Shown piece after piece: positions 56,041 to 64,000 of a stretch of 64,000 nucleotides of DNA. The position numbers were made by a program, and so were the translations under genes. The notes under the pieces were generated by a model. That model saw only the letters and a program-made list of their open reading frames with translations, had not been told where the DNA came from and did not search any database. Source of the stretch: Glebionis coronaria (lineage: Eukaryota; Streptophyta; Magnoliopsida; Asterales; Asteraceae); contig CM046882.1 of NCBI GenBank assembly GCA_025667525.1, forward strand, positions 24,765,394 through 24,829,393. Reading direction: 5' to 3'. How positions within the stretch are numbered: position 1 is the stretch's first letter; every line of letters begins with the position of its first letter.

Positions 56041-56936
56041 TTAGATTATCATACCTATAAGCATTGTTTGAGAAAACTAAACGAGTAAGCAATAATAGAA
56101 AAGTTGGTTTCATATCGAAAGTAGACTGTTATCTAGAATTGTTATCGTTTAGAGCATATACCAAACTTATGATTTAAACTTAATGTCGTTAACATGAAAA
56201 TTTTATGGTAAGATATTCTAAATATCAGCCATCATTATTATCTAGTATAACCAAGGGTATAGATGAGCCCACAGAAGCATGTGAGCAGGTTTTCAATTCC
56301 ATTATGTCACTCTCTCTAAGTCCCCTCTTAAAGATAATACAGGTCCTAAATCCTAGTGAAAGCTATTAGGGTGCAATTCTTTAGGACTTGACGGGTTGCA
56401 CACCGTGTAACCAAGACCCGCTGCAACTGCAGCCGACCCGCTGCAATTGCAGATGGCCCACTGCAACTGCAGCCACCCCACTGCAACAGCAGTCGACCAA
56501 ATGTATCGGGTCGGGTTATGTTGGATCTCATTGTTATCTAGTACAACAAGAGGTATAGATGAGCCCACATAAACATGTGAGCAGGGTTATGTTGGATCTC
56601 ATTGTTATCTAGTATAACCAGGGTTATGTTGGATCTCATTGTCATTAGATTATCATACCTATAAGCATTGTTTGAGAAAACTAAACGAGTAAGCATTAAC
56701 AGAAAAGGTGGTTTCATATCGAAAGTAGACTGTCATCTAGAACTGTTATCGTTTAGAGCATATACCAAACTTATGATTTAAACTTAATGTCGTTAACACG
56801 AAAATTTTATGGTAAGAAATTCTAAATATCAGCCGTCATTATTATCTAGTATAACCAGGGGAATAGATGAGCCCACAGAAACATGTGAGCAGGTTTTCAA
56901 TTCCATCATGTCACTCTCTCTAAGTCCCCTCTTAAT
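56041..56936. repeat. direct repeat of about 290 bp, period 604, inside the CACTA element
   Basis: 56041-56334 and 56645-56936 match almost base for base (TTAGATTATCATACCTATAA to AAGTCCCCTCTTAA). Between them are three copies of a 'ttggatctcattgttatcta' phrase and a 20-bp minisatellite. The layout suggests slippage or repair-driven growth of the element. Confidence 0.88.
56415..56494. repeat. 20-bp minisatellite, four copies
   Basis: Units at 56415, 56435, 56455 and 56475, consensus GACCCGCTGCAACTGCAGCC. The PstI-like CTGCAG and its palindromic surroundings recur in each unit. Confidence 0.88.
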
Positions 56937-57956
56937 ATGAGATCGTTGGATGCAGATTTGAGCATGAGAAGTTAAGATACTTATTGGTTTTATTAAGTTA
57001 ACTACAAACAAGTCTAACTATTAAGGCCGTAAGTAACATTCATTGATATATTAGCATAAGGACTATAATAGTAGAGAAGCAAACCATAATCTGGGTAATC
57101 ACCCCCTGGCCTGTCCACTTGTATATTAGTTCCATTGTCTGGGTAATCACCCCCACGACCTGACCCGTCTACTTGTGCAAATGTTTCATTACCTGAATCA
57201 TAAGATCAAGATCAAGATATCAGTTTGTAAAAGTTTACACCAGTATAAGATCAAGATCAAGATATCAGTTTCATTACCTGAATCATAAAATAAAAAATAT
57301 TACTTTGATGGGCATGCATCCAGTGAGACCACTAGAGCCTAAAGGGTATTATGTACTTGATGTTTATATTACCTTTTTAACTTTACAATGTTTGGAGTTT
57401 GGACCGAGTCAATCCACAATGCTTATTGTAATCATCTTATGTCATTGACCGTATCGACTTAATTCCTGTAAAACAAAAACACACATACATGATTATTATT
57501 GTTACTTAATGACACTGACAGCAATGATAATGTACTCCATAGACTGCAGGCCAAGCTTATGATATGGTCAATTAACTCGGAGCTAATATAATAGTTAAGC
57601 GTACACAATGGATCACCATACAAATCGAAATCATATTGTTACAACTTACAAGTAAACAAAGATTGCAGATGAACATGTGTCCTGTATGTTGACTGATATT
57701 GAACATGATGTGAATAACACTACTGTAGCTCTATCTGAATGTACCTCCATTATACGCTATGTTTTTTAGAGTTTTATCAAAGTCTACTAACCCAAATATT
57801 GAAGTCCCAAGTTTAGCTTCGATTCATTCGGTTTGGTTCTTACACAACCGGAATATACCGGGCATACCGAAATATTGAAGACATGTACAGATAATACTCA
57901 TATGTGTGTGTACACAGAGATAGGACTAGTAGTGATGCATACAAATGTTGACTCAC

Positions 57957-58053
57957 ATTGATAGTAGCATGTATTAGCTTCTGCTCTAAATCAACCAATT
58001 GTTTCTTCAAGTTCTCCTTATCAACAGAAGTATCATCAACAGAATGTCTCCAG
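57957..58053 (-). other. possible captured exon inside the CACTA element
   Basis: On the minus strand TTTTTGACAG|CTGGAGAC at 58053 and CAAT|GTGAGTC at 57957 bound 97 bp. In one frame it reads WRHSVDDTSVDKENLKKQLV and onward to LEQKLIHATIN, a leucine-zipper-like coiled coil. Splice sites on both sides and an open coiled-coil reading suggest an exon of a gene or of a lost TNP-like element protein. Confidence 0.4.
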
Positions 58054-60129
58054 CTGTCAAAAATAAAGTAATCAAATTATAGTCGCTCTGCTATTGAATT
58101 AATATTACAATGAACGCATTGCCACATCCGAAAAGAGATGAAAACAATTCGAAAGATATGTAGGTTACAGAAATTTTGGTTCTTAAATTAAAAGTCAAAT
58201 AATCGTAAATTTCTTCAGCAGAATTACAATCTATAGAAACTGCCACGGTTTCGACAAAATAGCATGTGCACATATACACATGATATAAAAAGATGTAACC
58301 GCTTAACGGTGTTTGAAACTTAACTAGAAAATTTCAGAGAAATGGAAAAACGTATATTTTATAGTTACCATTGGTATTTCCTTAAGCTCTGGAACGAGTG
58401 TCAATGGTTGATGTCATATATGAACCATTAGTTCTAATCAAGCATGTCGTCACAGATAAACAAATTCAGAAAGAGAATGGCAACTAACTAATGATGTATG
58501 ACAACTCGAATAGTAGCATATGTCAAATGCCCTAAAGACAAATAACGAATACTCTCCCTGTCACATGATAAAATTTTATCTCTGCATGCTTACTAAACAA
58601 CCTAAAGTACTGGTCATGTGCAGGTCGGTAAAAGGCTTGTTTACAGTATATATGGAAAACTTAAACTGTCAAGTGATCACTAATTCAACATATCCACAAG
58701 GATCCCAACTTAGAAAAGCAGAAATTACTGAAGTTTCTCATATAACAACATTATTGATCGACTTACTCTAAGCTCGTACAAGTACATGACCATTGTTGAC
58801 TAAAATGAGCTAGAGCATGAGCTTACCTATTAATCTACATAAGAGTGATATTCATACACAGAAAACAGTGTGATGTCTGAATTTGCAATTATGACTACAT
58901 ACGGTCTCAGTATCAGCAAGTGACCATATTCGTAACACATGTTGTTTACTTGCTGATATTTACTTGCTGATATTTACAGCATTTACTTCTAGAAACAAAC
59001 CAATCTACGTTTTGTTACTAATTGACCAAAATAAATGGTCGTATAACTTTGAAAATGCTTTGTATAGATCAATGCAATCAGTGACAAGTATAGCTTGCGA
59101 ATGAAACTCATTATCATATCTATCATAAATAGCTTTATATGCAGATTAGATCGGTTTCTCATTGCTTAATCTACTTATTGTAGTTTTGCTTAACCTTTTT
59201 TCACAGAATAACACCTCTGAAAAGCATTAATATTACGAATATGGTATTTATCTAATAAATTGTTTAAGTAAGCAGAATTACCAAATAAACACTCAAACAG
59301 TTGATTGATCAATTATTTCGTTCTATATCATAAGCAATCCCAAATCATATAGCTGAAAGTTTTACTAGTATACTACTTGATACTTGATATATAACTTTTT
59401 TTTGTTAAGAGCAAAATCGTTATAAGGAATACTTGAACTAGAACATCATAGTTGGGTCATAATCGTTAAGAGCAAAATCGTTATCAAATAAACAATTAAA
59501 TCGAGTAATATTCCTACTACAGCAGTAAGCAGTAGAACAGTAGTATACCTCACAGAAGCAAACCTTATAATCAGTAATTTCAAGGTTTCATCAAATCCAT
59601 ACTAAATTTAAGCGAAAACGGAAACTTACAAAAACTTTTTCCGAGCAACCGTAAACCTTCGATCCGTAAACCTTCAACCGTAATCCTTCAATCCGTAAAC
59701 CTTCAAACTAAAAAACCTTCATCGAAATAACTGAATATAACGGACTCAAACGGATTAAAACGGATTCAAATCAATCGTTTCATCTAAATAACTGATTCAA
59801 ACGGATTCAAACTGATTAAAAGTGATTAAAACTAATTAAATTAGATTTGTAACAGGTAAGCTCGAATTACCTGATTAAAACGGATTTAAATCAATCGATT
59901 AAAACTGATTAAATAATTAGTTAATAATTAGTTCTAAATAGTCGGATGTGTAAAAGTTCTTACCGTTAATGATTTGAAGCCATTGTGGCACCGTTTGTGA
60001 TTTGAAGCTGGAGATATGAAGCTCGGTTTGATATGAAGTTGTGTGAAAAATAATTAGTTAATATAATATAATGATTTGGGGGTAATATTAGAATGAGAAT
60101 GACACGTGTATGTATAGAAAATGGACGCT

Positions 60130-60243
60130 TATGTGCGTGTTTTTTTTTACACGCTTTAAACTGTATTATTCTTATAAGATTTTTTAGACGGTTTTGAAAG
60201 CGTCCAAAAAAAAGCGTCCACATACCTATCTTTTTTTGTAGTG
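60130..60243. repeat. internal CACTA right-end-like sequence
   Basis: GGACGCTT...GCGTCCAAAAAAAAGCGTCCA...TTTTTTTGTAGTG matches the true right end at 61620-61691 in layout. The following TTT does not match ATG, so it is not the terminus of the present insertion. Confidence 0.65.
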
Positions 60244-61418
60244 TTTGCAGCTTGCTCATACAAGCTCATTTTTAACCTATGCTTTAAACAACTAACTATT
60301 AATTCACCTCAACTAATCTAACAAGTTAGTAAATTAACTACCAATCTAAAGGATGCACAAGCACAATAACCTAAGTTTGTAACAGATCACAAGTCACAAC
60401 TAACTAAAAATTCACCTCATATACACTACTCCATTAATTACTCATCAAAGTTAGCGTATCAAAAGTTCATTAATCTAGCTGAACTCCGGTATCCATGATC
60501 CGGAAACACCACTGAAATCATAACTAACTAATTCAGCCAGTGAAATTTGGACAATAAGTTAATGTCGTAATAGATAACAACTAACTTAACAAACTACACT
60601 AATTTACCTCAAATTATACTATTTCAAAATATTATTTAGTGCACATTAACTTAATATCGTAACAGATCATAACTGACTTAACTACCTACCAATTCACCTC
60701 AAATTGCAATATTTCATCAAAGTAACGCCTTATTTTGAGTTTATGTCGTAAGTCGTAATCTCAAGTTGACAAGTCCATAAGTCGTAAAAAATGAGCTTAT
60801 CAGCTAAGACACAAATCAATTCTGATCCAAACAATTTCTAACGGATACATCAAATATATATACAAAAAATAGAGTTATACCGCCGATCGAGTGCCACAAC
60901 TATCACGCATCAATCCGCGCATCATAAATCATTCAATCGTTCCGTCGTATCAGCAACCTCATTAATCAGTCAAACTGTTCAAAATTAGTGTAAAATCATG
61001 ACGTCATTGCAATAACTGAAAAGAGTATATAAATCAGTTAAAACGCATATAACAACTTCAATTTCCTAAATCTAACCGCTAAATCAAACAATTAACATAT
61101 AGAGAAATTGACTAAAGTAAATCCATTAACAAACCAAATCCTTTAGTATAGAGTGATTTTATACCAAAAAAAATCGATTAATCGAGCATAAAATTAAATT
61201 ACTTACCGATTAGGATATGGAGATGTGAAACCCTAACAAAAAACTGGATTAGTCGAGCAATTTATACCAAAAAAATTGAAACCCTAGCCATTCGAGTAGA
61301 TAAGGATTTGATGATGTGAAAAATGATTAGGATTTGAATGAATTTTATAAGAATTATATGATTTGAATGACCTATACATTCATTTTGGGTGTATGTGGAT
61401 CTAGTAAATTGATAAAGT

Positions 61419-61461
<43 letters not shown>

Positions 61462-61463
61462 TT

Positions 61464-61488
61464 GGGAGGGGGTGTTTGGGGGGGTGGG
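61464..61488 (+). other. G-quadruplex-capable tract
   Basis: Four G runs of 3, 5, 7 and 3 are separated by loops of 1, 5 and 1 bases, directly after a 20-base T run and a (GT)n tract (61425-61460). It satisfies the usual G3+N1-7 rule. It lies near the right end of the CACTA element. Confidence 0.75.
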
Positions 61489-61691
61489 TTATGATGGGAA
61501 TGACACGTATGAAAAAGCTCGACGCTATTTTAGGTGTCAATTTTTTGTGCACGCTCTTAAGCGCATTTCATAACATATTTTTTACACGTAAGTTTTTATA
61601 CGATTATATACGTGCATAATAAAATATAAAAGTAGACGCTTTCAAAACTGTCCAAAAATAAGCGTCTAGATATTCACTTTTTTTTGTAGTG

Positions 61692-61744
61692 ATGTGATAA
61701 ATTTATAAACTTATAAAAAAAATTTATCATAGTAGATACCTTTA
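61692..61744 (-). mobile_element. right piece of the split Harbinger MITE
   Basis: ATGTGATAAATTTATAAAC to TTTATCATAGTAGATACC continues the match to the reverse complement of 18578-18876 interrupted at 55486. Its terminus GGATGCTC has decayed to AGATACCT. Confidence 0.6.
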
Positions 61745-62100
61745 AATATAACGTGGTAATATAGTACTTTGAGTTTATGAGTTAGTAATAAATTTATTGT
61801 ATGAAACATGGAATTCACCTTGCATTCGTATGATGTTAAATGATCAATCTTTTACTTATTGCGGGGTTATGATATTCAACTCATTCATGTAGTGTCCTTT
61901 TGAAAGATATCAAGGTAGATGGATTTTGAATATTAACGAGAACTTTTTAAGGGATGATTTTGATGATGACGTGGTGCACGAAGATATGGCCGGTAATGCT
62001 ATCGTTGCACCCTCGGACGAATTGCAATTTTGTTGGATTACTCTCGGGCCTCAAATTAGAATGCATAAAATATATGTACCAAAAGCATAAAAGGTGTTGG
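61745..62100 (+). pseudogene. broken paralogue of the 47665 gene, exon 1 part
   Basis: It aligns with 47455-47800 from 'tggtaatatag' onwards, including the ATG region and the stretch reading DDFDDDVVHEDMAGNA, LQFCWITLGPQIRMHKIY. Here the stretch after the copy-1 TGA position is open for a further 13 codons (PQIRMHKIYVPKA) and then TAA. There is no exon 2. It shows that the reading of 47665-47851 was once coding, since the two copies agree in frame despite many base changes. Confidence 0.5.
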
Positions 62101-63532
62101 GATGAAGGAGTAGTAATTACCTGCCTAGTATGCAGGTTCTTAACAAAAGAAGTTAAATTAAAAAAAACTTACAGCTACTTTATGATCGATAAAGGTTTGC
62201 CTCCATGGTACATGAAAAGAATGAGGAACAATGAATGAATTTTGATGATGAATTGGATTTTGACAACATAAGTTATGAGCATATAAGTTCCAAATTTGTT
62301 AAATGTAGTAGTAAAAGCTAGTTTGAAACCAGATATAACGTTTTGGAGTTGTAACGTACATCTTAAAATATTTAATGAACTTAGCCAAACGGAAAGTCAA
62401 AACTCAAAAGAATAATCGAGTTTGAAAATTTGTTGTAACATCTTAAAATATTTAATTTTTGGAAAACACTGATCCCTGTTAAGCGAGCTGACGATTTAAC
62501 CGATTGTTTGATTTACGCTCGATTTAATCAATTTTTATCCGATTGTTCATCTTATCATCTGACAAATCACAAATCACAAACAGGCTGTCTTAAAGGCCAG
62601 GACTGGCTTCTGATGTTCAAAATGGATATGCAAAACTCACAGAAGATTTCTCTTCAGGATGCCGTTTCTCAGGTAAGATTTATATAAAAAGTTTTAAAAT
62701 TGTCAAAAGTTATTTTAGCATATAAATCTGCACCTCATAATGTATTGAACTTTTTTTTTGCTTGGGGATTGTCGGAGTCGAATGTTCTTGTGGTTGGATT
62801 ATTGCGTGTACCAAAATATCTGTTGTTGAAGTCGAGTTTGTTGTATATCTACGTGTCATCATCCACCTCGTCATATCAATCTTACCTTTGTTCGTCTACA
62901 AGATTACCTTTCATAGTAATTAAATGACGATGTTGATAATATGTCATCATCCACCTTAGTATATCAATAGAACTCATTCGGGTTTAGATTATCTTCATAA
63001 AAATAACATGGTAAGTGTCATTTTAATAATATTAATTTACAATATATGCTCCCATTAATTTTTCTTACCTCTTTTGTTATGCGTAGATCATGGCTTCAAT
63101 TGTTTCTACGGATCTATTGCACTTTCTTCCACATGTAAAGTTCTTCCACAAGTCAAGAGGGTGTCATTATCCGCATGGCCCAAGAAGCCGAGATCGCTTA
63201 GAGAGTTGGGGATCTTGTTTCTTTGGATTTAGTTAAAAGATAGAATGAGTTGTATCTCCGAATGTTAATGTATGTCTTGTTTCTTACATGGTTTGGGGTT
63301 TCAATTATTTTTTAAGAGGCGCTAAATATGTCTTGGTAAATCATATGACAAGAGTTTGAATATCTATGTTTCTTTTGTGAAATGTATAGACTATCTTTTT
63401 TTTTTTGCGAGTAATGAAATCTTGAAGCTTTTCATGTTCATTCGACGGGTTGACCGTTGCAGTTTAGATATTTTGTTGTAGCCTTTGAATCCTAATAGTA
63501 GTGTTGATACTTGTATTATCTGGATTCGATGG
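62101..63532. other. intergenic DNA with a possible first exon
   Basis: About 62590-62672 (+) reads GQDWLLMFKMDMQNSQKISL and ends at a strong donor (TTTCTCAG|GTAAG). A possible acceptor is at 63086 (TTATGCGTAG|ATC). I recognise no protein and cannot join the two pieces. The rest is AT-rich and empty. Confidence 0.35.
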
Positions 63533-63978
63533 TGTAGAAAAGTTAACAAAGATCAAGATTTAAACAACCAACCTCCCCTTATTCTTTTATTAAACTGCCT
63601 CAGGTTATTACTTCAAATGTAATACCTGGGTTTGTGATCATACTTACAAAAGAAAGAAAACCAAACTAAAGATCAAAACAAATTGATCTTAACAATGAAT
63701 ACAAAACGATTGCCAGTATTTGAGAGAGAGATAATGAAAAGATACAGCTAACAAATAAGCCAAATATGAGCTTATATACTACCTAATGTCTAACCCTAAC
63801 AACTTCTCTCTCTTGTACACTTCAACCCTCCATCTTCTCTCAACTTGTCAAAATACTCCCTGCACATAAAACTTAATAATAGGAATAAAAATAATTATAA
63901 AAAACATACCTGTATTTTACCTTTATTGCATTAGTAGTCCCTAAGAGTTGGTTTAGCATTTAACCACTCTTCTTAACA
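63533..63978 (-). repeat. 3' LTR of a Copia-like element, minus strand
   Basis: On the minus strand it begins TGTTAAGAAGAGTGG at 63978, right after a purine tract (63989-63979). A TATA box (TATATAAG, 63778-63771) lies about 200 bp in. The left end is uncertain; 63533 is the best TG candidate. No duplication can be tested because the rest of the element leaves the window on the right. Confidence 0.65.
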
Positions 63979-63989
63979 CTCCCCCTTAA
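63979..63989 (-). promoter_or_regulatory. Copia-like polypurine tract, minus strand
   Basis: Read on the minus strand: TTAAGGGGGAG, directly followed by TGTTAAGAAG. This AGGGGGAGTGTTAA form is common at the 3' LTR border of plant Copia elements. Confidence 0.7.
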
Positions 63990-64000
63990 ACCAACTCTGT

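Larger units (their letters stand above)
55487..61691. mobile_element. non-autonomous CACTA element, 6.2 kb
   Basis: It starts CACTACAACAAATG (55487) and ends TTTTTTTTGTAGTG (61691), flanked by ATG on both sides (55484-55486, 61692-61694). The ends carry many GTGGACGC/GCGTCCA subterminal repeats (55540-55730 and 60120-60240, 61620-61675), as CACTA elements do. No TNP2-like transposase frame is visible. A second right-end-like sequence stands inside at 60243. The interior holds a 604-bp-period direct repeat, a 20-bp minisatellite and a possible captured exon. Confidence 0.85.

Noticed and set aside
60130..60243. Right terminus of the CACTA element at 60243.
   Set aside because: The next bases (TTT) do not match the ATG duplication, while 61691 is followed by ATG.

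Overview
The window is nuclear DNA of a flowering plant, made almost entirely of nested transposable elements. GT-AG introns, plant-type LTR retrotransposons with tRNA-Met and tRNA-Asp-like primer sites, a CACTA element, Harbinger-type MITEs and a Helitron all point to a eudicot. The style of the Tekay and Tat elements fits Asteraceae, but that is inference. No complete ordinary host gene was found. A few spliced fragments of unrecognised genes lie between the elements. All coordinates were read by eye.

Layout, left to right. 1-3866: old repeat remnant, a 34-bp x 6 minisatellite and a two-exon gene fragment. 3867-13934: element E1, an Athila-like Ty3/gypsy retrotransposon with 1.56-kb LTRs and gag-pol broken by stops and frameshifts. 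13935-21369: decayed LTR pieces, a Harbinger MITE with a TAA duplication (18578-18876), a Helitron 3'-end motif, and a coding-free minus-strand LTR element (19438-20694). 21370-32505: element E2, a Tat-lineage gypsy element (582/565-bp LTRs, TSD ATTAG). 33207-44850: element E3, a Tekay-like chromovirus (2.78-kb LTRs, TSD ATTAT). E2 and E3 sit in opposite arms of one long inverted repeat (arms 20700-21369 + 32511-32750 and 33025-33206 + 44856-45570). 45241-46490: a second copy of the coding-free LTR element. 47665-48295: a two-exon gene or young pseudogene with a broken paralogue at 61745-62100. 49382-54939: a TIR element (GGGGGTGTTTGG) filled by a stack of non-LTR retrotransposon pieces joined by (AAT)n tails and then by a 740-bp Helitron (53931-54670). 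55487-61691: a non-autonomous CACTA element (TSD ATG) inserted into another copy of the Harbinger MITE. 63533-64000: the 3' LTR and polypurine tract of a minus-strand Copia-like element leaving the window.

How the parts work together. E1, E2 and E3 each carry LTR promoter, primer site, gag, protease, reverse transcriptase, RNase H, integrase and polypurine tract, and in each the gag-pol frame is dead. Two reading frames are not dead. On the minus strand of E2, between integrase and the 3' LTR, three exons (31355-30659, 30580-29451, 29382-28612) join across two canonical introns into one open frame of 865 codons. Its start region resembles the plant putative gypsy type transposon domain and its second half is coiled coil. 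A TATA box and a G-box lie just upstream. In E3 a 273-codon open frame lies between the primer site and gag, with a splice-acceptor-like sequence at its start. These two intact accessory genes, and a plant non-LTR element whose C-terminus looks like a restriction-like endonuclease, are the most interesting parts.
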